64,000 bases of DNA, from NCBI RefSeq assembly GCF_900113255.1, contig NZ_FOOR01000010.1:42952-106951 (forward strand). The letters are read 5' to 3'. This document shows positions 44,901 to 52,365 of this stretch, piece by piece (position 1 is the first letter of the stretch; every line of letters starts with the position of its first letter). The notes under the pieces are model-generated. The model was not told the DNA's origin and did not search any database. It saw only the letters and a program-made list of their open reading frames with translations. A program made the position numbers and the translations under genes. The stretch comes from Novosphingobium sp. CF614. Its GTDB lineage: Bacteria; Pseudomonadota; Alphaproteobacteria; Sphingomonadales; Sphingomonadaceae.

Positions 44901-45356
44901 GGCCGGAAGGTCATCGTCTTCAGCCAGTTCACTACAATGCTCGATCTGATCGCGGCCGATCTCGACCATGCCGACATCGCCTATGAGCAGCTGCGCGGCA
45001 CCACCAGGGACCGGGCACGCCCCGTCCGGCGTTTCCAGCAAGGCGAGGTCCCGCTCATCCTGGTCAGCCTCAAGGCCGGCGGTGCCGGGGTCAACCTGAC
45101 CGCGGCGGACACCGTCATCCTCTACGACCCGTGGTGGAACCCCGCCGTGGAAGCCCAGGCGATCGACCGCGCGCACCGCATCGGCCAGGACAAGCCGGTC
45201 TTCGTCCACCGGCTGATCGCGACCGGGACGATCGAGGAAAAGATCCTGGCACTGCAGGAACGCAAGCAGAACCTGGCGGACATGCTCTGGGACGACCACG
45301 TGCAGGCGGGCGGACCATCACTCAGCGACGAGGACATCGCCTTCCTGCTCGGCTGA
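41922..45356 (+). CDS. SWIM zinc-finger SNF2/RapA-type helicase
   Basis: ATG at 41922 gives 1144 residues. An N-terminal SWIM zinc finger (CSCPVGDSCKHVAALL, residues about 76-91) is followed by a large middle domain and a SNF2 ATPase: Walker A GGILADDMGLGKTLQAIAHI (about 697), DEAH-type VVLDEAHVLKNPKT, LSGTPIENRLNDVW, then helicase C with VIVFSQFTTMLDLI, SLKAGGAGVNLTAAD and QAIDRAHRIGQDKPV. Such proteins remodel nucleoprotein complexes, RapA-like on RNA polymerase or in DNA repair. The frame is open 240 codons upstream (to 41202), overlapping the methyltransferase antisense, which I reject. It has no visible link to EPS synthesis. Confidence 0.93.
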   Translation: MIPPITDDLLSEAVRTAQMLEAGRVYFRQGRVTELMVERDMGVVGAMVRGSGRNSYFTSVIFEDEEYGSFPSSQCSCPVGDSCKHVAALLFALRGALPDRRPPSPAARSGLRIEAKAQPAPTLSGPVGTWLEAVTLDALSARARHDPLCFVIEPARAFKPAKTGKKAAQAGEKVPDRFIPKVRAWRLRAGEQSWRPAYQWELSHAAGYLDPRATRLLARTAPAAFGGDFGPDGAPRGAHGWQWLREAAEAGLLRWKSPDGPLVTTHDTAVEARLSWSLFEDGRQIIGLAAIDPAMPVFAGDPPMVFDPDRAELDLIETGLPPSLAGRLLAMPPVGPAEAPALAARWAEIAGDALAPPRLPVIEQIASIPPRPVLRFLIDRVQRPVPNLGWGSRSRVQATELVRLEFDYAGHRIRASASAREVIAVTKAGMTRVIRDLKAEQAAVDRLAQTSLLPIALLKGFDPKSHQGWDHMLPDPGRDDDPSGGFAEFLINEVETLQAEGWLVEYARDWRYGYVPLDSDETRLALVPDEGKQAKTRRAKDKTGEIDWFDVELAALVDGQRIDILPALRRLLAENGSALLDHDDDHRMPVMLGNGRFTAMRLGTVRPLAEALLRLALADRSAATLRLNRYDMGTVHELAGSGLGWASKDSLRTLAAALHGPDGGAYAKPAGLVAELRPYQQVGAAWLRALHEAGLGGILADDMGLGKTLQAIAHILAVRRHAAKRDSPSPLEPPVLIIAPTSVLPNWQAELARFAPGVECLLWHGTQRREAIDDLRRAEVVLTSYPLLARDQELLAEREHALVVLDEAHVLKNPKTAGFKAAAALKAQQVIALSGTPIENRLNDVWALASLTNPGLLGSFEGFRKAYRTPIEKHNDSAAQAALARRLRPFMLRRTKDQVAADLPPKTLIPERIELSDQQIRLYESQRLLMQKRVREEIDRVGLMRSQIIVLDAMLKLRQICCDPALLPGGLGEGTASAKRARLLEMLGELIEEGRKVIVFSQFTTMLDLIAADLDHADIAYEQLRGTTRDRARPVRRFQQGEVPLILVSLKAGGAGVNLTAADTVILYDPWWNPAVEAQAIDRAHRIGQDKPVFVHRLIATGTIEEKILALQERKQNLADMLWDDHVQAGGPSLSDEDIAFLLG

Positions 45357-45440
45357 TCGCTTATGGCAGCGTCTCTGGCGTCTGCGTTGTTGTAAACGAT
45401 TGTCGCTTGAGCGGTCGTGCGGCAAGCTTCTTGATCGGAA

Positions 45441-47384
45441 CTAGCGGGCTCGTTCCCAGACAGCTCGTCCAAGGTCGTTGGACTTGGCCGCGAAGAGCGA
45501 GCCGAGCGCAGTTAAATGCCCCGCATCGCGGTAAAGCGGCCGACCGTTCCATTCGCTGACGCACTGCCCCGTGCGGCACATGCCCTGTGCAAGGAAGACC
45601 ACCGGCACGCCGCGCCGCTGTACATGGGCCAGCATCGCGATGGTCGGCGCCTCCAGGACCGCGTGCAGATCAGGGCGCAGCCGGCAGTCAGCGAAACGAC
45701 CCAAACGCGGCAGGTGCTGGCTCTTGCGCTCCCAGCACAGCCCTTGATCGTAGCTCGCCATTGGCGGCGGTGCGATCACCACCACCCGTTTGCCCAGCGC
45801 TCGGAGGCGTCTGGCCGTGTCCAGGATTGCGTCAGCCGCAGCAGCGCTGCGCCGCGCCTGGGGGATCTGGGCCGCCCCCGCCGACGAGACGATGTCCGCC
45901 TCTGGGTTGAGGAATCGGTCGTAGCGCGCCGCGAGCACGACCACCTGCACACTGGGCTTAGCCACGAGATAGCGGAGTATGGCCGCGTTCCACGTCAGGC
46001 ACCGGTGCGCCTTGGTCTGCTCGGCCATGCCGGCGCGCTCGGTGAAATCCGCCATCGGACCGCACATTGCGCGGGTCTGCTGCTCGATCGGCCGGCTCGT
46101 CGTCGCGTCGAGGCCCGGGATGATGTGCGCGGCATAGGAGTCGCCCCAGACCAGGATCTCCGGCGCACGCGATTGTCCGCACCCGACGGCAACTTCGGGC
46201 GCACCCTCTTTGAGGCAGCCCTTGAACCCCATGACTTGGGCGAGGACGCGCTGGTCCGGGCGTGGGCGGAACTCGACCAACACGACCGGGAGAATAACCA
46301 GCACGGCGGCTGCAACGGCCAGTCCGCCGATCAGCCGGCGCGCCTGATCGGGCGGAGTTGCGCGCAAGGGAGTCTCGACCACCCGGTACATCAGATAGCC
46401 TGCCCCGAGCGAGGCAAGCATCAGCGACCCGATGACCCCCATAGGAAGATCGCGTTCCATGTACAGCACGCGCGTCAACGCGAAGAGCGGCCAGTGAACT
46501 AGATAGAGCGAATAGGAAAAATCCCCCACCTTGGCGAGCGGCCGGATGAGCGCCGAGTTGCTCAGACGCGCCGACCTGGCCAGGATGATCGTCGCCGTCG
46601 CCACGCACACCGACAGCGCCGCCAGGCTGGGGTGGGGCAGATCTGACGGAACGATCGGGATCAGCAGCACGATGATCGCGGCCGGCCAGAGCAGTCGGCT
46701 CGCCAACTGCCGGATCCGGGCCTGGCCGGCCGCGATCGCGGCCAATGACCCTATTCCCAGCTCCCATCCCCGCGTCGGCAGAAAGAAGAAGGTAGCCGCG
46801 GGGTTCTGCCAGACAAAGGCGAGGCACAGGACGAGTGACAGGCATGTAGCGAGCGCGATCACGCCGTTCCGGACGCGAGCGCGCAACAGCATCATGGCGA
46901 TCGGCATCAAGATATAATATTGCTCCTCGATCGCCAGGGACCACATGTGGAGCAGTGGTTGCTGCCAGGCCTCGCGAGAGAAATAACCAGTCTGGCTCCA
47001 CAGCATCATGTTGCTGACGAACAGTACCGAGCTCACGACCTGGTCGCGGAAATCGACGAGTTGGCTGGTGGTCAGAACCCCGGCGGCAGCGATCGTCGTC
47101 AGCAACAGCATGGCGAAGGCGGCCGGCAGGATCCGCCGCGCGCGGTGATAATAGAAATCCTTGTACCGGAAACGGCCGGCATCGACGTCGCGCGCGATGA
47201 TCCGCGTGATCAAGAACCCGGACACAACGAAGAATATATCGACGCCGAGATAGCCCGCACGGACCCAGTTCAGCCCTGAATGATAGAAGAGCACGAGCAG
47301 CACCGCCAAGCCGCGCAACGCCTGAATATCGGCGCGGAACGCCCAGGGCTGCGTATCCTGGAGACCTCGATCGTCGGTTGCCAT
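45441..47384 (-). CDS. Acyltransferase-SGNH O-acetyltransferase
   Basis: This 647-residue OafA-type protein has an N-terminal ten-TM acyltransferase domain (FRADIQALRGLAVLLVLFYH with the conserved R and H, then GVDIFFVVSGFLITRII) and a C-terminal periplasmic SGNH esterase/transferase domain. The latter shows the catalytic Ser block PEILVWGDSYAAHIIP and the late D-x-x-H motif DAGHLTALGS. It would relay acetyl groups across the inner membrane onto polysaccharide. It lies 76 bp after the glycosyltransferase gene and is convergent with the helicase gene. Length and both domains are complete. Confidence 0.92.
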   Translation of the reverse strand: MATDDRGLQDTQPWAFRADIQALRGLAVLLVLFYHSGLNWVRAGYLGVDIFFVVSGFLITRIIARDVDAGRFRYKDFYYHRARRILPAAFAMLLLTTIAAAGVLTTSQLVDFRDQVVSSVLFVSNMMLWSQTGYFSREAWQQPLLHMWSLAIEEQYYILMPIAMMLLRARVRNGVIALATCLSLVLCLAFVWQNPAATFFFLPTRGWELGIGSLAAIAAGQARIRQLASRLLWPAAIIVLLIPIVPSDLPHPSLAALSVCVATATIILARSARLSNSALIRPLAKVGDFSYSLYLVHWPLFALTRVLYMERDLPMGVIGSLMLASLGAGYLMYRVVETPLRATPPDQARRLIGGLAVAAAVLVILPVVLVEFRPRPDQRVLAQVMGFKGCLKEGAPEVAVGCGQSRAPEILVWGDSYAAHIIPGLDATTSRPIEQQTRAMCGPMADFTERAGMAEQTKAHRCLTWNAAILRYLVAKPSVQVVVLAARYDRFLNPEADIVSSAGAAQIPQARRSAAAADAILDTARRLRALGKRVVVIAPPPMASYDQGLCWERKSQHLPRLGRFADCRLRPDLHAVLEAPTIAMLAHVQRRGVPVVFLAQGMCRTGQCVSEWNGRPLYRDAGHLTALGSLFAAKSNDLGRAVWERAR

Positions 47385-47460
47385 TCGCCTCAGCCGCCTC
47401 GCAAACGCATGGTCACGGAGAAGACGAAATTCGGGCCGCAGTTAGGGGCACCAGACACAC

Positions 47461-48570
47461 TCACCTCGCGTGCTCCCGATCGCTGAAACCGAGTAACTCG
47501 AAATGCCGTGCCAACACGGCATCTTCGCCGAACCGGCGCACGCCCTCTTCCAAAAGCGCCGGGTCGGTCGGATGATCGAGCTGAGCGCGGATCGCCTCTG
47601 CCATCGCCCCGATATCGCCGACAGGCACAAGCTTGCCGTAGCGGCCGCCCTCGAGGATCTCCATAGGCCCGCTCGGGCAGTCGGCCGCAACCAGACTGCA
47701 ACCGCAGATCATCGCCTCGATCAGCGCGTTCGGCAGCCCCTCGAAATACGAACTCAACACGAACACGTCCGAACGTGCGAAGTAGCGGAGCGGATTGATG
47801 ATCTTGCCTGGCAGTGCGACACTGGCTTCGAGCCCGAGGTCGCGGACCTGCTGCTCGAGCGCGGCTCGCAATGGCCCCTCGCCGAAGATGACTAGCCTCG
47901 CATCCCGCCCATCGGCGATCGCCTGTGCAAACGCGGCGATCAGGTCCGAATAGCCCTTTCGCTGTGATAGCGTTCCTGCGCTGATGACAATCGGGGTTGT
48001 CTTGTTGACGAACCATGGGTGGTCGACAGGTTCATGCATGCGCTGGCGAGAGGGCGCATCGTTTACCAGGTTGTGGACGGCGACGTGCGGAGGCTTGGGA
48101 AAGAAGCTGCGATACTCCTCGACCATGCCTTGCGAGACGCAGGTCAGGGCATCGGCGCGCCACATTACCGCACGCATTGCCTGCTTAAACAACCACTTAC
48201 GGGTGAACGGGCGATTGGAATAGGTGAAGAACGGATTGACTCGAGACGAGCCGCTGATCTTTGCCTTGGAACCGGTCATCAGCGCCGCCAACAGCACCAC
48301 GCCGTTCAGATTGTCCTGCGAGGAGAAAATGATGTCGGGTCTGTTCCGACGTAGATAACGGCAAAGCGGCAACAGCATTCCGCGCGCGGAGGCATGGCCC
48401 AGCACCGTCAGGCTCGCACCGCCGCGATCCGGCAGGCGATCTGCCGCACCGACATGTCCGAATACCAGCTCGACCTCGTGCCCCCGCGCCGCAAGCGCCC
48501 GCGCGAACCGGATCTGCGCTAGCGGTACGCCCGTCCAGGAGAATCGGGCAACGATCACGCAGATCTTCAT
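47461..48570 (-). CDS. Glycosyltransferase family 4 (intact paralogue of the 13.3-kb remnant)
   Basis: ATG at 48570 gives 369 residues: MKICVIVARFSWTGVPLAQI at the N-terminus, ISGSSRVNPFFTY in the acceptor half, then VISAGTLSQRKGYSDLIAAF and the E-x7-E box LSSYFEGLPNALIEAMICGC. It is a WaaG/WcaL-like enzyme. The open frame to 48921 adds unrelated residues. The remnant at 13283-13540 shares its first 60 and last 18 residues. It forms a two-gene unit with the acyltransferase. A TTGACA box at 48637-48642 (minus) has only a poor -10. Confidence 0.88.
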   Translation of the reverse strand: MKICVIVARFSWTGVPLAQIRFARALAARGHEVELVFGHVGAADRLPDRGGASLTVLGHASARGMLLPLCRYLRRNRPDIIFSSQDNLNGVVLLAALMTGSKAKISGSSRVNPFFTYSNRPFTRKWLFKQAMRAVMWRADALTCVSQGMVEEYRSFFPKPPHVAVHNLVNDAPSRQRMHEPVDHPWFVNKTTPIVISAGTLSQRKGYSDLIAAFAQAIADGRDARLVIFGEGPLRAALEQQVRDLGLEASVALPGKIINPLRYFARSDVFVLSSYFEGLPNALIEAMICGCSLVAADCPSGPMEILEGGRYGKLVPVGDIGAMAEAIRAQLDHPTDPALLEEGVRRFGEDAVLARHFELLGFSDREHAR

Positions 48571-48900
48571 TGAATTCCATTTTCTCGGCTGCGGGATGGG
48601 TGACGCGTGGCAGGTGATTGCCACCATGTTGTCCTCTGTCAAGCCAAGGGGTGGCTCGATGCGGGATCTCGAAGTGTATACTGGTCGTAAGATTGCCGAA
48701 GGTTGATCGTGCATTCTGTAGGAGAGCTTCGACTTCCTGTTCAGCTCCGTGCAGGCGTTATGTGCGGGTTCTTCCTCCTTTCTAAAAATCGCCAAAGGCT
48801 TCGAAAGGGTTAGAAGGGTATTTGGGGATTCTGTTACAAGGTTAGACCGCCCGCAGAGCTTCCCGCAGTTCCGGATTTCTGCAAGTCGCAGCGGCACGGT
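48571..48900. other. Intergenic stretch beside the origin, AT-richer part
   Basis: No gene is seen. The section about 48770-48840 is AT-richer than its surroundings and directly precedes the iterons, as expected for the unwinding region of an iteron-type origin. I found no confident DnaA box. Confidence 0.4.
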
Positions 48901-49016
48901 CGTTCCCGGAATGTCGTGCATACGTTCCTGAAGTGTCGGCGTTCACGTTCCTGAAATGTCGATGAGGTGTTCCCGTTGGGTCGAAGGCTCTTCCTCCGAC
49001 GTTCCCGGAGTGTCGA
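48901..49016. other. Iteron array, probable plasmid origin (oriV)
   Basis: Four 17-bp direct repeats of consensus CGTTCCYGRARTGTCGN occur at 48901-48917, 48923-48939, 48946-48962 and 49000-49016. A degenerate fifth copy (13 of 17 matches) is at 48968-48984. Starts are 22, 23, 22 and 32 bases apart, close to two helical turns, as usual for initiator-bound iterons. They lie 3' of the repA gene. A further single copy is at 51640-51656. Confidence 0.82.
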
Positions 49017-49178
49017 TGTGGTGAAATGGGGCACCACTTTTGAATCACTTTTCCTCTGGCGGAGCGAAAGGATGTTCAATCGCCCACGTTTTGCATCCGA
49101 TTGCTTGCGATTGCGTGTGCTGGACTGGGGGTGGACGCGACACTTCGGGAACGGGGCCCCTGCCCTCGAGCTTGGCCT

Positions 49179-50495
49179 TCACCCTCTGAGCTCGTGCCGG
49201 TGCTTGGCGTGATGGCGCCGCACCCATCCGACGAAGGCGCGCTGCCAGTCGGCGGGGGTGCGTTCGGGGCTGGCGGCGACCCAGCGTTCGAACTCGGCAT
49301 GGAGGGCGTGGAGGTCCCAGCCCGGGCATTCGCGGCGCAGCAGGTCGATGGTCTCGTCGGTCATGAACCCGCGGGTGGCGGCGTCGGAAAGGCCGGCGAT
49401 GGTGGAGCGGATGAGCGCGCGGGCGTCGATGGTCTTGGGGATCGCCCCAGGTTCCGGGGCGCCCTGCCCTGCCCTGCCCGCTCGCGGACGGGGCGGCGGC
49501 GCAAAAAGTTTCCTCGAGGAAACTTTTTCGGAAAGAGGAGAGGCTTCGGCGGCGGCCGGGCTCCCTTGCGGGGGTATCCCTTCGTCCTGGACCTGCCGAA
49601 GCGCCGAATTTTCAGCCGTATCCATTTCCGCCCCGCCCTTCCCGTCCACGCGGCGCATGCGCAGCATCGGCTCGCCGTCCTTGGCGGTTTCGACCGCGAG
49701 TGCGTAGCCGGGCAGGTCGTCCTTTTCGGCGAGCTTGAGCATCTCGAACTTGAAGCGGCGATATTGCCCCTCGGCACCCGATTTCTCGAACAGCACCGGC
49801 ATGGAGATGGCGAACCCCCCCTCCCCTGCCCCGCCGGCATGCTTGCGGGCCACGCGATAGAGCCAGCGCTCGCGCCCGCCGGTGATGTCGAAATAGGCGC
49901 GGTCGATTGCGAGCACCCCGCCTTTCATCATCACCCCTTCCCAGAACCAGCTCGAGAGTTCCAGCGTCATCCCGTGCGAGCGCTCGGTCTTCTCGTCGAC
50001 GAGCTGGGTCCAGCCATCGAGCCAGGAGAAAGTCGCCTCGCGGCGATTCTCGGCGCGGATATTGGTCTTGATGGTCGTGGCGACGAGCCGGTCGAGCGCC
50101 TGGCCGAGCAGTTCGTAAGCGCGGCCGGTGGTGGGCCGGCCGATCGCGCGCAGCAGGTCGTAGGGCATGATGTGCAGCTTGCGCGGCATGTCGTTCAGCC
50201 CCCGGCGGACCATGTCCGCGAGCACGCTGGCGCAATAGATCAGGATGTCCGCATCCCAGATCGTCGCCATGCCGTAGTCGGGATTGGCCGAGACATGGAC
50301 GCGCACCTGGCCATCGGGACTGGTATAGTCGATCGGCTTGACCCGCTTGGATTTGGCCAGGCTGAAGAACGGCCGCTCCATCATCTCGCGCTGGTCGCGC
50401 AGGGGCAGGTTGGCGATATAGGGGAGGAACAGGTCGAACTGTTCGTCGGTCATCGTCGCGGCCTTGCGCGCGGGGGCTTTGCGGACGCGATTCAC
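49179..50495 (-). CDS. repA: Plasmid replication initiator, RPA/RepA family
   Basis: This 438-residue protein matches the RPA-type initiator (PF10134) of alphaproteobacterial plasmids. Signs are LFLPYIANLPLRDQREMMER, the FFSLAKSKRVKPIDYTS block, ADILIYCASVLADMVRRG, LLRAIGRPTTGRAYELLGQA and LELSSWFWEGVMMKGGVLAI with ITGGRERWLYRVARKHAG. It should bind the iterons downstream (48901-49016). The start is GTG at 50495, nine bases after GAGGAAA, which lies in the right arm of a perfect palindrome (50497-50520). A second copy of the palindrome is inside the gene. The C-terminal 60 residues after the Pro-rich linker form a second helical domain. Confidence 0.92.
   Translation of the reverse strand: MNRVRKAPARKAATMTDEQFDLFLPYIANLPLRDQREMMERPFFSLAKSKRVKPIDYTSPDGQVRVHVSANPDYGMATIWDADILIYCASVLADMVRRGLNDMPRKLHIMPYDLLRAIGRPTTGRAYELLGQALDRLVATTIKTNIRAENRREATFSWLDGWTQLVDEKTERSHGMTLELSSWFWEGVMMKGGVLAIDRAYFDITGGRERWLYRVARKHAGGAGEGGFAISMPVLFEKSGAEGQYRRFKFEMLKLAEKDDLPGYALAVETAKDGEPMLRMRRVDGKGGAEMDTAENSALRQVQDEGIPPQGSPAAAEASPLSEKVSSRKLFAPPPRPRAGRAGQGAPEPGAIPKTIDARALIRSTIAGLSDAATRGFMTDETIDLLRRECPGWDLHALHAEFERWVAASPERTPADWQRAFVGWVRRHHAKHRHELRG
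49503..49528. repeat. Perfect 26-bp palindrome inside repA
   Basis: The half-site AAAAAGTTTCCTC is followed immediately by its exact complement, centred on CTCGAG. In repA it encodes KVSSRKLF in the linker before the C-terminal domain. It is the same element as at 50497-50520, with one more base pair on each arm. Confidence 0.9.
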
Positions 50496-50496
50496 G

Positions 50497-50520
50497 AAAA
50501 GTTTCCTCGAGGAAACTTTT
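50497..50520. promoter_or_regulatory. Perfect 24-bp palindrome overlapping the repA ribosome site
   Basis: The half-site AAAAGTTTCCTC is followed by its exact complement. One base separates it from the repA GTG. In the mRNA a 10-bp stem with a UCGA loop would bury the GAGGAAA ribosome site; as DNA it is a typical site for a dimeric repressor. An identical core lies 994 bp away inside repA. Confidence 0.8.
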
Positions 50521-50571
50521 GGGCGAATTGCCGGGCGGGCAGGGCAGGCCGAAGTATGACGGGGCAGGGCA

Positions 50572-51627
50572 CTAGCGGACCGATATGCCGTTCAGTCGCA
50601 GCGTTTCCAGCACGTCGCGCAGGGCCTGCAGCAGATGATCGTCGGCGGCGCCGCTTCCCATCGGCAGGTGGAGGATGACACCGTGGCGCGTCACGCCCTT
50701 GACTTCCATGATCGTGCGTCCCAGCGACCCGCTGACCTCGAATTGCAGCGACCGCTGGTCTCGCCGGGCGGGCGTGCTGGTGGCGGCGAGCAATCGCCGG
50801 AGCACCGCCGTGCCGGGCAGGGGAGGGGCCCCGGCGGCGATCGCCGCGCGGTTCTCCGCCGCGATCGCCTCGGCCTCGGCGAGGATCGCCCCGGCGCGTG
50901 CCTTGTCGTCGAGCGCGGTGGCGAGCTTGTAGGCGGGGTTCAGCGTCAGTTCGTGCAAGTTGGCGAAAGCGGCGAGCACGGTATCGGGAATCGCCGCGGC
51001 CTTGAGCATCTTGGACAGCCAGCCCTTGGACAGCTTGAGCCGCTCCGACATGCGCACCGCCCTGCCGCCATAGTGCCGGTCGATCGCGTCGGCATAGTTG
51101 CGCGCGCGCTCGATGTCGGAAATGTCCTTGCGCGCGCGGTTCTCGATATCGGCGAGGCGGAAGGCGGCCTCGTCGTCGAGGTCGGCGACTTGCGCGAGCA
51201 ACTTCATCTCGGGATAGGAATGGGCGCGCAGCCAGGACACCGCGAAGTGCCGCCGCGTGCCGGCGATCAGCTCGTAGTCGTGATCGGGATCGTCGGAGAG
51301 ATGGCGCACCACGGCGGGGACTTTCTGCCCGCCTTCGGCCAGGATCGAATCGATGAGATCGCGGCAGCTCTGTTCCGACAGCTTGGCCTGGATGCGGGCG
51401 TTGCCGTCCCATATCCGCACCCGCGCCGGATCGAGCAGCAGCTGCGTCACTTGCCGTACTTCGCCGCTGGCGACACGGGCCAGCGCATTCTCGCGGCCCA
51501 GCAGCGAGAGGCCGGCGCGGGCAGGGGAGGGGGCCTGCCGCGACAGGGCCTGGGGGGCGGTGTCAGGCGCCTGCGCTTCACCCTCGTCAAGCAGGCTGGC
51601 GAGATAGTCGGATTGCTTGCGGGCCAT
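50572..51627 (-). CDS. parB: ParB/RepB-family partition protein
   Basis: ATG at 51627 gives 351 residues. The ParB N-domain is recognisable: IRIWDGNARI-like VRIWDGNARIQAKLSEQSCR, then VPAVVRHLSDDPDHDYELIA with GTRRHFAVSWLRAH (the nucleotide/GxxR region). A helix-turn-helix follows (MSERLKLSKGWLSKMLKAAA) and a helical C-domain. It should bind a parS site and work with ParA at 52366-53577. Unusually parE and parD lie between parA and parB. An iteron copy lies 13 bases upstream of its start, so RepA may control it. The open frame to 51711 adds no homology. Confidence 0.9.
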   Translation of the reverse strand: MARKQSDYLASLLDEGEAQAPDTAPQALSRQAPSPARAGLSLLGRENALARVASGEVRQVTQLLLDPARVRIWDGNARIQAKLSEQSCRDLIDSILAEGGQKVPAVVRHLSDDPDHDYELIAGTRRHFAVSWLRAHSYPEMKLLAQVADLDDEAAFRLADIENRARKDISDIERARNYADAIDRHYGGRAVRMSERLKLSKGWLSKMLKAAAIPDTVLAAFANLHELTLNPAYKLATALDDKARAGAILAEAEAIAAENRAAIAAGAPPLPGTAVLRRLLAATSTPARRDQRSLQFEVSGSLGRTIMEVKGVTRHGVILHLPMGSGAADDHLLQALRDVLETLRLNGISVR

Positions 51628-51639
51628 TACCAAGACTCC

Positions 51640-51656
51640 CGTTCCTGAAGTGTCGG
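51640..51656. promoter_or_regulatory. Isolated iteron in the parB leader
   Basis: The 17 bases CGTTCCTGAAGTGTCGG are identical to the origin iteron at 48923-48939. The copy sits between the parE stop (51698) and the parB start (51627), where RepA binding could repress or couple parB expression. Confidence 0.7.
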
Positions 51657-51697
51657 AGTACATAAAGTGAACATTGCGCTGTAGGAAAGGCAAAAAA

Positions 51698-52015
51698 TCA
51701 TGGCTGCCCACCCTTCAGCCGTGCGGCGATGCGGGTGACCAGATCCATCCTTTCATGCAGGATCGCGATGATCCTCAATTCGGCTGCGGTTCGAAAGGCG
51801 ATGATATGATGATGGCGGCAGTGCAGTTGCAGATACTGCCTGCCGCCGGCGGTGAAACGCGATGTCACCGCCTCGCCGCCCGCCATGCGCTCGATGCACG
51901 CGATCAACGCCTGCCGGTAACGGTTGGCCTGATCGATCCCCCAAGTGCGTAAGCTGTAGCGAAAGATGCCAAGCGCATCCCGTTCAGCCATGCGCGAAAG
52001 GGAATAGAACTTCAT
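51698..52015 (-). CDS. parE: ParE/RelE-superfamily toxin
   Basis: This 105-residue protein begins MKFYSLSRMAERDALGIFRY and carries the ParE pattern (DLxxIxxYxxxxWG: DALGIFRYSLRTWGIDQANR) followed by YLQLHCRHHHIIAFRTAAE and IIAILHERMD, the usual C-terminal strand-helix. ParE toxins poison DNA gyrase. The start overlaps the antitoxin stop by 4 bases, the standard antitoxin-first coupling. Location between parA and parB makes it a post-segregational stabiliser of the replicon. Length and motifs look intact. Confidence 0.88.
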   Translation of the reverse strand: MKFYSLSRMAERDALGIFRYSLRTWGIDQANRYRQALIACIERMAGGEAVTSRFTAGGRQYLQLHCRHHHIIAFRTAAELRIIAILHERMDLVTRIAARLKGGQP

Positions 52016-52290
52016 GTCCGGCCGGCCCGTTCCTCGGCGAGCGCTTCCCCGAATATGTCATCCAGGCTCTTGGTGGACATCTCGCCGGCCAGGGCCGCTT
52101 CGGCGCGCGCGTTCAGGAACGCGAGGAATTCCTGCCAGGCGGTTTCCTCCTCCGGATCGCCGGGTTGCGGGGCAGGGGCGGAAAACAGGCGTTCCAGCGC
52201 ATATTGGCGGATCGTCTTGCCTTCCAGCGCGGCCATGGCCTTCAGGCTCTGGTGCTGTTCGGGCGAGATATCGATGGTGAGGCGGCTCAT
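52012..52290 (-). CDS. parD: ParD-like antitoxin
   Basis: ATG at 52290 with AAGGAG eight bases upstream gives 92 residues (a second ATG at 52296 is two codons upstream). The N-terminal MSRLTIDISPEQHQSLKAMA and ALEGKTIRQYALERLF is a ribbon-helix-helix DNA-binding fold. The C-terminal helix with SLDDIFGEALAEERAG would wrap the toxin. It is translationally coupled to parE. Repeats upstream (52327-52357) are likely its operator. Confidence 0.88.
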   Translation of the reverse strand: MSRLTIDISPEQHQSLKAMAALEGKTIRQYALERLFSAPAPQPGDPEEETAWQEFLAFLNARAEAALAGEMSTKSLDDIFGEALAEERAGRT

Positions 52291-52326
52291 GCCCATGGCT
52301 CCTTCGGCGGGAAGGCGCCGGGCTTA

Positions 52327-52357
52327 CCACAAATGTGGGAATGTTGGAATGTGGGCC
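52327..52357. promoter_or_regulatory. Operator-like repeats upstream of parD
   Basis: A dyad CCACA-AA-TGTGG (52327-52338) is followed by GAATGTTGG and GAATGTGGG, i.e. related half-sites spaced about 9-10 bases apart. The location, 37-67 bp upstream of the parD start, fits autoregulation by the ribbon-helix-helix antitoxin. Confidence 0.55.
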
Positions 52358-52365
52358 TGGTTCGC

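Noticed and set aside
49101..50678. 525-codon open frame on the plus strand opposite repA
   Set aside because: It is the antisense of the clear RepA gene; the composition is a GC-rich shadow and no family resemblance is visible.
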